A stretch of 9,854 nucleotides of DNA from Thermoplasmata archaeon (GCA_021163175.1 JAGGXG010000120.1:1-9854); one strand, 5' to 3'; shown: positions 1-7,046, numbered from the stretch's first letter. Program-made: numbers and translations. Notes: generated by a model from the sequence alone, not told the origin.

Positions 1-3000
1 ATATATGTGAGACTGTTTGGCCACTTCCTGTTGGATCTGTTACGTTAACATACCATGTATATGTTGTTCCATACTGTAAGCCAGATATGCTGCATGTTTT
101 TGTTCCATTTGCTTCATTGTTTCCACTGCTGCTTCCAATATTTGGAGATGTTTCTATTGTCCAATCAAATAAATCTCCATCTGGATCCGATATATCTATG
201 CTTAGCTGTGAAAGCGTAATAGGAACATTTGTTGCTCCATCAGCTGGAGAAGGATTGGATGCTACTGGAGGATTGTTTGTTTTAGTTGTAAATGTTTTTT
301 CTTCACCTACTACAATTCCAAGTGCATTTGAGGCTATAGCCCTATAATAATAGGTAGTATTTGGTGTTAATCCATTAATTGTTGCACTGAATGCTCCAGG
401 CGTATTTATAGTATTTGAAGTAGTACTATATGCATAATCCTGATAATTGCTGTGGCTTGTGGTATCCCATACAAACCATACATTACATGACATTGCTCCT
501 GTATCACCCAAATATCCATTTAAAGTGGCAGATTTACTTTTAACATTTGTTGCATCTTCTGTTAAAACTTTAGGTTGTGTTTTAATTTTCAAAGCTGGAT
601 CTCCAAAAAGATTTATTTCATAATAGCACCATCTCATACAATCTTCATTTATGCGATAAAGATTATCTTCTTTGGAGTCTTGGTTGGCTTTTCCCAATTC
701 TTTTTTACCCTCATCAAACACAGCGTCCCAAAATTCTCTATTAAAACGCTGTGATGGACCATCCGTAGAGTATCCAGTACCCCATCCATAGCGTGCATTC
801 ATAATAACTGCGAATGCTCCGTGTTCGTTCTTAACAAACTCCTCGGCAATACTATCATAGCCATAGGGGTTATCAAAACCTCCAGCCATACATCCCTGTG
901 AGTAAGCAAAGAAATATTCATCATTATTAAGATTATATACATCGCTTATTACCATCTTCATAGTATACCCATAGGAAGCATGTCCTAAGTGATTTATTAT
1001 ATGGGTTCCATTATTTATTTTGTCAATAAGCCATTCTTTTTCCCAACCATTGCACCCATATGCATAAGTTATCCAATCCCAACCTGTATCATTGTTTACC
1101 ACAACCCATACATAATCTGGTGTTCCTCTCCTATACTCGGTGCAATACCACCAGTAAAAACTTAACTGAACAGAACTTTTTCCACTCAGGTCAATATCTA
1201 TTGTTTGGAGTGCAGAATATGTATAATTCTCATAGGTGTTATCCAAATCTGTGCCCCAACAATTATTCCCAGAGTGTGGAACGGCACCATATATGGGATT
1301 CGTTATAGTTGGGGTTCCTAACTCCCATTCTTCATTTGTACCAAAGTGAATCCATTTACTATCTCCTGATTCCATGTCATCAAAAAACACTGGCGAGCCA
1401 TCTGCTATAATTTCAACATCGTCGATATAAAGACCTGCTTTTTGAATGTTATCCCAGTCACCATTGTGCATTGCATCATCGATAAGCAAAAACTCTATAC
1501 TTGCGTGAGATGAACCTGCCAGCCAATGCGAAACATCAAATGTTACCTTGCTCATTTCCCCGCTTTTATCATACAAAGATTGAATGTTATAATAGGCGCT
1601 AGGTATTCCAACAGTTGTATAATTATTGCTTGATGAGCCATCTATTAATTCATCCATATAGTTGCCACCCCAATCACCAACCCCTCCAAACCCAAGATAT
1701 TCTCCTGCAAGAGTAACATTTTTGAGGTATTGGTCATTTGTATTTTCATATGCTAAAGTTTTTCTTACAAAATTAGCAACATCCGTTGCATTATCAACTG
1801 GAGCCCTCCCCACATACACCTCTGCTAACAAGTCAACGTCTCCTCCCCCCGGACCATCATTTGGTTCACCCCATTCATAATCCTGATCGTAATTAAAGTT
1901 ACCATCTAAACAAGCATAATATATATCAGATGGCATATATGTTGTTTCTCCCCATCCCGCATCCACATATAGAGAACGAGCGGGCACACCACTTTCATTT
2001 ACGGGTGGAAAAGTCCAGTTTGTAATAGCAGTTTCTTCAATTGCATCAGGTCCACCCCATATAATATAATAACAGCTTGCTGGATCCGTAGCATCTGTGA
2101 TATTGAAAACATAACTGTAATCATTTTCCTTATCTGCAAAGGTTCCATAAATGGTTGCAGTTGGACCATCATATATTAAGTCTGGACCCTCTTGTACGCC
2201 AGCCATGTTTCCCCATGGTGGAGTAAAAACATTCCAAGTATATCCTCCGTCTGTCGAATACATGAATTTTACATCAGTATCTCCTGCTCCTACTTCCTCT
2301 GTATAACCAATTAAAAGATTGCCAGATGAGTCTGCAACAATTTGGGGGCGATATTCATTGTTTGGCGAAGAGGTAACTCTCACTTCTCCTGTAGCGGTTG
2401 ACCAGAAATATATATCTTTATTTCCATTTCTATTGTCTGTCCATACAACTCCACTTGGATCGATGTCTACTGCTCCGGGTTCAGCAACTGCAACGCCATT
2501 AGCATTATCAACTTGAGTTGGTGCATTCCACGTAGCACCACCATCATTTGAAATCATATAATATACATGTCCAACAGTAGCATCAACGTAGGCAAGATAG
2601 ACTGTGCTGGCTGTGACATACACCGCTGGATACATCTCATTGTTAGTAGTCCAAGCCCCAGAAGGATTGCCAAAATCCCAAGTAGAACCGTCATCTAGAC
2701 TATATAAACAATCTATGTCCCAAGTTCCAGACCAGTTATCCATAAAAACAACTACAACATTATCCCCATCCGCGCCTACATCAGGATCCCTTACATCATG
2801 ATTAACATCATAAACATAAAACCAGTTCATATGTTCAATGTCCGGCTGAGTATCGGGGTTGCTATATTTTATCCCCACACATTCATAAGTTGGATTTTTC
2901 GGACAGGGAAATTGGAATGCATTATATATGTGGCTACTGCTTGTAGCCATTGCAATATTGCTAGAATGTTCTGTATTAAGTTGTGACATCGCATCGTAAT

Positions 3001-4315
3001 AATACTTAGAAGGTGGTTGTATGCTGGGTTTATCTACATATGCCAAAGATAAACCATTATCATAGCCGTAATAATCACTTACACATAGATTTGGAAGATA
3101 GCCTATTCCACCAAAAATTGGTTCAGGTCCTGCTATATGATATGTATCTCCACCAAGTAAGATATATTCAGTTTCCCAATTGAGGTATGCATCTCTTATG
3201 AAATTTCTTATTTTCGCCATTGTGTCATTGAAAATTGGATTGCTATCCCAATAAGCAGGGTCTGCCACTATTTCCTCAACTGTAACGATGGTTGCACTCA
3301 TTCCTTCCGAAATTTTTTGATTTACCAAAGCAGAAAAGTTATATGGCCCTGGCGTGTCTTTCAAGGCCTCTCTTGTTATTATAACATATTTGTAAGTATC
3401 TGCGGGATTTACAAGTGAGGAGAGTGATTGTAATCCGCCTTGCTGCTCGCTTGAGGATGTATCGCTATAAACACTATACATGTCTGTCATCCAAGGATTA
3501 ATAACCCTCTTCTCTACCTCTTCTGCATCCTCTGGCAATCCCCTGAAAAGAGGATTAATTTTGTCTCCTTTTTCAACTTCTAACTGCAATGTAATATCTT
3601 TATAATAAAACAATTTTCCTGTGGAAGGGATATAATATACTGGATAAATATTTATAATTAAGATATCATATCCTCTGAGCGAAAATTTACCAACAATATC
3701 GTATAGCTGTTTTGGGTATTTATCCGATGAATTATAAATAGTGGAATTCTGGTATACGTGTGGATGGAAATCAGAAAGATGTTCAAAATCCTTTTCATCC
3801 CTATCCATGGAAATTTTTGGTAATTTGGGAAACGCATATTTATCCGATGAATTATAAATAGTGGAATTTTGGTATGCGTGTGGATGAAAATCAGAAAGAT
3901 GTTCAAAATCCTTTTCATCCCTATCCATGGAAATTTTTGGTAATTTGGGAGAAGCTATGGGCATGGGCTCAGGAACTGGTTCTATTAGATACCCATCTCC
4001 TAAGTAAACAGGATCGCTTGTAACAGTCTTTATATTTTTTACTTTTCCTCCGGGTGGAAGCAAAATTTCCGCAGACTTAACAGGAAGATAAGGTGTTCCT
4101 GGATTTCCTGCTTTTGATAAGCCTGTTATCTCTATAGAGTCATAGATTTTTCCTTCAACTTGAATTTCTCTTATCTCAGGCTCATTAAAATGGAAATCAA
4201 AAGACATCGCAAATGTTTCTTCTGCATTAGTCATTATACTCGCAATCAAAATTCCGCTTATTATAAACATCACACCAACCAATACCCCCATATACTGAGT
4301 ATATATTTTGCTCAT
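1..4315 (-). CDS. Secreted gingipain-like (family C25) cysteine peptidase, multidomain, C-terminus beyond the window
   Basis: The frame is open from the ATG at 4315 to the left edge (1438 codons, no stop). Residues 9-30 form one hydrophobic segment (signal peptide or anchor), so the protein is exported. Residues about 35-300 resemble the C25 propeptide (GNPGTPYLPVKSAEILLPPG) and contain a duplicated 40-residue unit. The peptidase begins near 305 (YKYVIITREAL) and continues through ILLGGD (about 385-390), DIYYACLDGNFN and VYVGRAPV (about 790-845). The predicted dyad is His1112 in NHLGHASYG and Cys1142 in SQGCMAGGFD; the domain ends at LFGDPALKI (Asp1239). Between its halves lies an insert with three Asp boxes (SLDDGSTW 539, SNDGGATW 589, STDGGYTW 687), and before the dyad an insert like MAM/jelly-roll domains (about 975-1090). 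From 1250 an Fn3-like domain (GLTPNTTYYYRA) and a second beta domain follow. Family assignment is firm; substrates and surface attachment are unknown. It stands alone, with its own promoter. Confidence 0.88.
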   Translation of the reverse strand, partial: MSKIYTQYMGVLVGVMFIISGILIASIMTNAEETFAMSFDFHFNEPEIREIQVEGKIYDSIEITGLSKAGNPGTPYLPVKSAEILLPPGGKVKNIKTVTSDPVYLGDGYLIEPVPEPMPIASPKLPKISMDRDEKDFEHLSDFHPHAYQNSTIYNSSDKYAFPKLPKISMDRDEKDFEHLSDFHPHVYQNSTIYNSSDKYPKQLYDIVGKFSLRGYDILIINIYPVYYIPSTGKLFYYKDITLQLEVEKGDKINPLFRGLPEDAEEVEKRVINPWMTDMYSVYSDTSSSEQQGGLQSLSSLVNPADTYKYVIITREALKDTPGPYNFSALVNQKISEGMSATIVTVEEIVADPAYWDSNPIFNDTMAKIRNFIRDAYLNWETEYILLGGDTYHIAGPEPIFGGIGYLPNLCVSDYYGYDNGLSLAYVDKPSIQPPSKYYYDAMSQLNTEHSSNIAMATSSSHIYNAFQFPCPKNPTYECVGIKYSNPDTQPDIEHMNWFYVYDVNHDVRDPDVGADGDNVVVVFMDNWSGTWDIDCLYSLDDGSTWDFGNPSGAWTTNNEMYPAVYVTASTVYLAYVDATVGHVYYMISNDGGATWNAPTQVDNANGVAVAEPGAVDIDPSGVVWTDNRNGNKDIYFWSTATGEVRVTSSPNNEYRPQIVADSSGNLLIGYTEEVGAGDTDVKFMYSTDGGYTWNVFTPPWGNMAGVQEGPDLIYDGPTATIYGTFADKENDYSYVFNITDATDPASCYYIIWGGPDAIEETAITNWTFPPVNESGVPARSLYVDAGWGETTYMPSDIYYACLDGNFNYDQDYEWGEPNDGPGGGDVDLLAEVYVGRAPVDNATDVANFVRKTLAYENTNDQYLKNVTLAGEYLGFGGVGDWGGNYMDELIDGSSSNNYTTVGIPSAYYNIQSLYDKSGEMSKVTFDVSHWLAGSSHASIEFLLIDDAMHNGDWDNIQKAGLYIDDVEIIADGSPVFFDDMESGDSKWIHFGTNEEWELGTPTITNPIYGAVPHSGNNCWGTDLDNTYENYTYSALQTIDIDLSGKSSVQLSFYWWYCTEYRRGTPDYVWVVVNNDTGWDWITYAYGCNGWEKEWLIDKINNGTHIINHLGHASYGYTMKMVISDVYNLNNDEYFFAYSQGCMAGGFDNPYGYDSIAEEFVKNEHGAFAVIMNARYGWGTGYSTDGPSQRFNREFWDAVFDEGKKELGKANQDSKEDNLYRINEDCMRWCYYEINLFGDPALKIKTQPKVLTEDATNVKSKSATLNGYLGDTGAMSCNVWFVWDTTSHSNYQDYAYSTTSNTINTPGAFSATINGLTPNTTYYYRAIASNALGIVVGEEKTFTTKTNNPPVASNPSPADGATNVPITLSQLSIDISDPDGDLFDWTIETSPNIGSSSGNNEANGTKTCSISGLQYGTTYTWYVNVTDPTGSGQTVSHI
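3717..3950 (-). repeat. In-frame tandem duplication, 120-base period, inside the peptidase propeptide
   Basis: Two 114-base copies (3717-3830 and 3837-3950) are joined by a 6-base spacer, giving an exact 120-base (40-codon) period. They differ at three positions only: 3749/3869 and 3756/3876 and 3767/3887. The first and third are silent; the middle one changes Ala to Val (HPHAYQN versus HPHVYQN). Each unit reads from PKLPKISMDRDEKDFEHL to NSTIYNSSDKY, corresponding to residues about 123-160 and 163-200. The near identity at DNA level, including third codon positions, points to a recent duplication or to ongoing homogenisation. Confidence 0.95.
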
Positions 4316-4322
4316 ATTGATG

Positions 4323-4328
4323 CCTCCT
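4323..4328 (-). promoter_or_regulatory. Shine-Dalgarno sequence of the C25 peptidase gene
   Basis: AGGAGG lies 7 bases before the ATG at 4315. It is one of the strongest ribosome binding sites in the window and fixes the start. It also means this transcript has a leader, unlike the SSB gene, which looks leaderless. Confidence 0.75.
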
Positions 4329-4368
4329 GTAAAAAGTATCGTAATTTTACTTATTAATCTTGCGTTAA

Positions 4369-4377
4369 TTATATAAA
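4369..4377 (-). promoter_or_regulatory. TATA box of the C25 peptidase gene
   Basis: On the minus strand this reads TTTATATAA, a near-ideal archaeal box A. A start about 25 bases downstream (near 4347) would leave a leader of about 30 bases that includes the AGGAGG site. The position fits the downstream gene, but the call rests on sequence alone. Confidence 0.6.
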
Positions 4378-4598
4378 TAGATGATGATGTACAGATAATT
4401 ACTTTTTTCAATATGGGCTTCTTTTTCCTTGTTGCCTTCATCACCACCAAAAATCACTTTAGTCTCTTCAGTACCTAATACCTTCTGTAACATATTCTAC
4501 AGCAAATATCCTCTTCATGCCGAGTTGCTTGGTAAATTGATTTCACAGGTCTGCCGAAAAATAAAAATGAATAAAATTTACCATGATCTTTTACAACC

Positions 4599-4880
4599 TC
4601 ATTTCCATGCCATCTTTATTTCTATTTTTCCTTTAAATTTTCTTATTTCATCAGAATTTCATTGAATCCATAGTTTTTAATTATTTTTTCCCATTACTCA
4701 GGAAACGCTCTTTTAATATTTTCTTCAAGTCCTTTCTTAACATGCAATTTATCTATAATTACTTCGTCTATGCCCGCGTTTATGAACTCTTCCATTGTGT
4801 ATTTAACTTCCTTTCTTTTCATTAAAGGGAAAACTGGACCAAAAAATGTAGACATGGATGCCATGCTCAATCATTGCCTT
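4599..4880 (-). pseudogene. Decayed C-terminal remnant of a spore-photoproduct-lyase-type radical SAM protein
   Basis: Three pieces in different minus-strand frames line up in order. From 4880 comes KAMIEHGIHVYIF. After a shift in the run of six T, STFFGPVFPLMKRKEV and then INAGIDEVIIDKLHVKKGL run to a stop at 4694-4696. Just beyond the stop is WEKIIKNYGFNEIL, and after another shift DEIRKFKGKIEIKMAWK ends at 4599. The pattern (Lys-x-Met-x-x-x-Gly-Ile, then Gly-Pro-Val-x-Pro, then Asp-Glu-Val-x-x-Asp-Lys-Leu) resembles, from memory, the C-terminal part of SPL/COG1533 radical SAM proteins (typical wording: a GI-x-GPI-x-P segment followed by VDKLN). The N-terminal radical SAM cysteines are absent, and a stop lies directly upstream at 4881-4883. 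The coding-like nature of the pieces is clearer than the family name. It could be a different family. Confidence 0.45.
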
Positions 4881-4998
4881 TTATTCATAGATGGTTAAAT
4901 TTGAAAAGAGCCAATTTGATGTATTTTTGCTTGTTTTTCAACTCAATCATTCATTTTTACGCAATAACAACAGCAAAACAGACTATTTTATTGAAAAA

Positions 4999-5058
4999 TT
5001 TGTTATTGTTGAATCCTCGCAATAACAAAATGCAGATTTAAAAACGGTAAATCTGCAT
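4999..5058. repeat. Two perfect hairpins placed end to end
   Basis: The first hairpin has 10-base arms TTTGTTATTG (4999-5008) and CAATAACAAA (5020-5029) with an 11-base loop. The second begins at the very next base, with 11-base arms ATGCAGATTTA (5030-5040) and TAAATCTGCAT (5048-5058) and a 7-base loop. CGCAATAACAA at 5018-5028 is also present as a direct copy at 4960-4970, so the 5000-5008 arm could pair with either copy. There is no T-run directly after, so a simple terminator is not obvious. The hairpins lie upstream of the likely transcription start of the 5127 gene. They could be a structured RNA, protein-binding palindromes, or the end of a lost mobile element. Confidence 0.6.
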
Positions 5059-5099
5059 CTGCCGATCTTGAATCGCTCTTCTTTTAGTTATTAGTTAAA

Positions 5100-5107
5100 T
5101 TTTTAAA
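5100..5107 (+). promoter_or_regulatory. TATA-like box of the 5127 coiled-coil gene
   Basis: TTTTTAAA is centred about 24 bases before the ATG at 5127, the spacing expected for a leaderless archaeal transcript. No Shine-Dalgarno sequence precedes the ATG, which agrees with a leaderless start. The box is A+T-rich in an A+T-rich background, so the call is moderate. Confidence 0.45.
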
Positions 5108-5126
5108 CGATACAAGAATAAAAATT

Positions 5127-5513
5127 ATGGGAAAGGAGTTCACACTTCCAGAATTTTCGCTTTCGCACGAAGAAAAGAAGAGGCTTGAAGAAGAATATTT
5201 TGGCGGAAATGAAGACAAAATAAAGGAAAAAAGATGGGAAAAAAGGGCTAAAGAAAGCTTGAGGGAGATAGAAAGGATAATAGATGAAGGATTGGTACGG
5301 AAAAAGGAGGAAAAGGAAAAAGAAGAGGTAAAGGAAGCGAAAGAGGAAACAAAGAAAGAAATAATATATGAGGGTAAAAAAGGATACATAATGAAGGTCA
5401 GCAAAAAGGAAGGAGATGAATACAAAGTTTCATATTACCTCGTTACAAAAATTGAGAATATTGAGGAAGCCCTGGATAAGCTTAGTTCGTATAAACCAAT
5501 CATAGAAGATTGA
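5127..5513 (+). CDS. Highly charged coiled-coil protein of unknown function
   Basis: This 128-residue protein is not recognised. Residues 1-20 (TLPEFSLSHEEKKRLEEEY) lead into a long Lys/Glu-rich helical stretch (about 15-80), probably coiled coil. A small C-terminal part (about 83-128, KKGYIMKVSKKEGDEYKVSYYLVTKI) looks like a beta-hairpin followed by a helix and may be a separate globular domain. No signal peptide, membrane segment or cysteine is seen, so it is probably cytoplasmic. The start is supported by a TATA-like element 24 bases upstream and by the absence of any earlier in-frame ATG. Its last 14 bases overlap the 3' end of the hydrolase gene on the opposite strand. The strong coding bias and intact C-terminal domain favour a real gene over the antisense frame. 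Confidence 0.7.
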   Translation: MGKEFTLPEFSLSHEEKKRLEEEYFGGNEDKIKEKRWEKRAKESLREIERIIDEGLVRKKEEKEKEEVKEAKEETKKEIIYEGKKGYIMKVSKKEGDEYKVSYYLVTKIENIEEALDKLSSYKPIIED

Positions 5514-6126
5514 TACTCTGCATTGCAAGCTTTATGTGCATGTCTCCATTTTTCTCATCATAATCTCCATGTCCTGGATACAGCGCTTTTACATCAAGTT
5601 TTGAAAGCTTTTCTATAGATTTTTTAAATAGGGTAGCATTACCTCCAGGAAAATCTGTTCTTCCTATGCCACCATACAAAAAAATTGTATCTCCGGAAAA
5701 TAAAGCCTTTTTATTTGGTTCATACAAACAGATGCTCCCCATTGAATGTCCAGGCGTACGGATAACATGCAGCTCATATTCTCCAAGCTTTATGATTTCT
5801 CCTCCTTTCAACTTTATATCCACTCTCGTTCTCTCAATTCTTGCGTTGAAAAATTCCGAAAAAATGCCTTCTTCAACTGCAATGCTTCCGCGTTCGTGCA
5901 TGGCAACTTTTGCATTGAAATGCTTTTTCAGCTTTGCGGCGCCGCCGCAGTGGTCGAGGTGCTCATGCGTCAGGATTATTATGTCTATTTTATCGGCATA
6001 TTCCTCTATTTCTTTTATAAGGTTCTTTGTTTCGAATCCTGTTCCTGCATCGATTAATGCAATTTTTTCATCCATAATCAGATAAACATTGGACTCGAAG
6101 CCATACCCGAGCAATCTTTTAATCAT
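5500..6126 (-). CDS. Metallo-beta-lactamase-fold hydrolase, glyoxalase II-like
   Basis: The 208-residue protein has the complete metal-binding set of the family: THEHLDH (His54, His56, Asp58, His59), TPGHSMGS (His127), FSGDTIF (Asp146) and YPGHGDY (His186), which coordinate two metal ions. The fold, length and motif spacing fit glyoxalase II-like hydrolases, acting on thioesters or similar compounds in the cytoplasm; the real substrate cannot be read from the sequence. I chose the ATG at 6126 (IKRLLGYGFESNVYLI) because family members begin with this strand. A longer frame to 6189 would add a hydrophobic tail and would run into the divergent gene at 6164. It is transcribed divergently from the racemase pair and converges with the 5127 gene, overlapping it by 14 bases. 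Confidence 0.88.
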   Translation of the reverse strand: MIKRLLGYGFESNVYLIMDEKIALIDAGTGFETKNLIKEIEEYADKIDIIILTHEHLDHCGGAAKLKKHFNAKVAMHERGSIAVEEGIFSEFFNARIERTRVDIKLKGGEIIKLGEYELHVIRTPGHSMGSICLYEPNKKALFSGDTIFLYGGIGRTDFPGGNATLFKKSIEKLSKLDVKALYPGHGDYDEKNGDMHIKLAMQSINLL

Positions 6127-6141
6127 GATAATAAAGTTTTT

Positions 6142-6151
6142 CTTATAAAAG
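6142..6151. promoter_or_regulatory. Nearly symmetric TATA element in the divergent gap
   Basis: CTTATAAAAG reads CTTTTATAAG on the other strand, so it resembles box A in both directions. It lies about 20 bases from the hydrolase ATG (6126) and 18 bases from the ATG at 6164. Both distances are somewhat short of the usual 24-27, so actual starts may lie at or just inside the annotated start codons. It is the only TATA-like element in this 37-base gap. Confidence 0.4.
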
Positions 6152-6163
6152 TGTATTACCATT

Positions 6164-6373
6164 ATGGCAAGCAAAAAAGAAAAAATCATGGATAAAATTG
6201 AGGATTTGAATATGGAGAGGGCGATGATAAGAGAGGCAATGGAAGACCTTGAGAAAAAGAAGAAGGAGATGAAGAAGGAAAAATATGAAAAGTTGAAAGC
6301 AAAATATGAAAAAAAGATGGAAAAGGTTAGGGAAAAAATAAGGAAGCTCGAAGAAGAGTTGAAAAAATTATGA
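6164..6373 (+). CDS. Small Lys/Glu-rich coiled-coil protein, coupled to the racemase gene
   Basis: This 69-residue protein is a single charged helix. It contains heptad-like spacing of hydrophobic residues (IMDKIEDLNMERAMIREAM and later VREKIRKLEEELKKL) and is probably a dimeric coiled coil. No family is recognised and no function is implied by the sequence. Its stop codon overlaps the racemase start as ATGA (6370-6373), a typical arrangement for translational coupling, which supports expression of both from one transcript. An in-frame ATG at 6188 is an alternative start, better placed relative to the TATA element. Confidence 0.6.
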   Translation: MASKKEKIMDKIEDLNMERAMIREAMEDLEKKKKEMKKEKYEKLKAKYEKKMEKVREKIRKLEEELKKL

Positions 6374-7044
6374 AGAAGATTGGCCTCGTCGGCGGATTAA
6401 GTCCAGAATCTACCATCCTTTATTACAACCATATTGTAAAAAAATATTATGAAATAAAAGGCGATTATAATTTTCCTGAGATCATAATTTATAGTCTTTC
6501 TTTTGGGAGATTTTCCGAAATGGTTAAAAAAGGAAACGCTGCAACAGAAATTTTGAAAGCCTTAGAGGCTTTAAAAAAGGCTGGAGCAGATTTTGCGATT
6601 ATAACTGCCAACACACCCCATATATTTTTTGATGAAATAGCAGCAAAAGCAACATTGCCAGTAATTTCAATAATAGATGCAACAGTGGAGGAGGCAAAAA
6701 AGAATGGATTGAAAAAGCTTCTTTTGCTCGGAACAATTTTCACAATGGAATCTGAATATTTTAGAAGTCAGTATGAAAAGAATGGTCTTGAAATCATCAT
6801 TCCAAGCAAGGAAGAAAGGAAGATTGTGAATAAAATCATATTCAGAGAGCTTGCAAAAGGATTGATAAGAGAAGAAAGCAGAAAAAAGCTAATAGAAATA
6901 ATAAACAGATATGATGTAGATGCTATCATTTTAGGATGCACTGAATTACCTTTAATTTTGGATGAAAAGCATGTTGGCAAAAAATTGCTGGATACAGCCA
7001 CAATACATGCAGAAAAAGCTTTGATGCATGCTTTGGAGGAATAA
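6370..7044 (+). CDS. Aspartate/glutamate racemase-family protein lacking the first catalytic cysteine
   Basis: The 224-residue length and the motifs IGLVGGLSPESTILYYNHI (about 4-22), ANTPH (80-84), LGTIFTME (120-127), ILGCTELPLIL (187-197) and DTATIHAE (208-215) identify the PLP-independent Asp/Glu racemase family. These enzymes interconvert L- and D-aspartate or glutamate with two residues on opposite faces of the substrate. Cys190 is present. The partner position, Cys in classical PCNTAH motifs and Thr in the YgeA type, is Ala80 here. The closest overall pattern I recall is the YgeA type (SPEST, TIHAEKA). The protein may be a one-sided or altered enzyme, or use another residue. It is the second gene of a coupled pair and ends two bases from the convergent SSB gene. 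Confidence 0.85.
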   Translation: MKKIGLVGGLSPESTILYYNHIVKKYYEIKGDYNFPEIIIYSLSFGRFSEMVKKGNAATEILKALEALKKAGADFAIITANTPHIFFDEIAAKATLPVISIIDATVEEAKKNGLKKLLLLGTIFTMESEYFRSQYEKNGLEIIIPSKEERKIVNKIIFRELAKGLIREESRKKLIEIINRYDVDAIILGCTELPLILDEKHVGKKLLDTATIHAEKALMHALEE

Positions 7045-7046
7045 CT

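Larger units (their letters stand above)
4381..5126. other. Gene-poor interval between the peptidase promoter and the 5127 gene
   Basis: No intact gene is recognisable on either strand. Short plus-strand frames here have compositions and contexts typical of chance. The interval holds a frame-broken protein remnant on the minus strand (4599-4880), two adjacent perfect hairpins (4999-5058) and, at its right end, a TATA-like element for the 5127 gene. No tRNA, rRNA or CRISPR repeat is seen. Between 4381 and 4598, weak minus-strand coding similarity to the remnant's tail may continue but cannot be supported. Confidence 0.5.

Noticed and set aside
87..3000. Several plus-strand frames of 60-90 codons across the peptidase gene (for example 87-347, 1060-1308, 1662-1880)
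   Set aside because: They lie antisense to one uninterrupted 1438-codon frame with recognisable domains, and they show no motifs or ribosome binding sites of their own.
3658..3918. Minus-strand frame of 86 codons with a repeated peptide
   Set aside because: It is another frame over the 120-base tandem duplication. The repeat makes any frame there look repetitive, and the peptidase frame explains the DNA.
4429..4665. Plus-strand 78-codon frame in the gene-poor interval
   Set aside because: No motif or ribosome binding site is seen, and it runs antisense to the decayed minus-strand remnant.
4999..5058. CRISPR array or tRNA in the hairpin region
   Set aside because: There are only two copies of an 11-base direct motif with no spacer series, and no cloverleaf, anticodon arm or T-loop signature.
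5084..5425. Minus-strand 113-codon frame rich in Ser and Phe
   Set aside because: It is the reverse of a Lys/Glu-rich coding sequence, which commonly yields Ser/Phe/Leu-rich shadow frames. The plus-strand gene has a TATA-like element and a plausible C-terminal domain.
6127..6189. Longer N-terminus for the metallo-hydrolase
   Set aside because: It would add a non-family hydrophobic stretch, pass through the TATA element and overlap the divergent gene. The family's first strand starts at the ATG at 6126.
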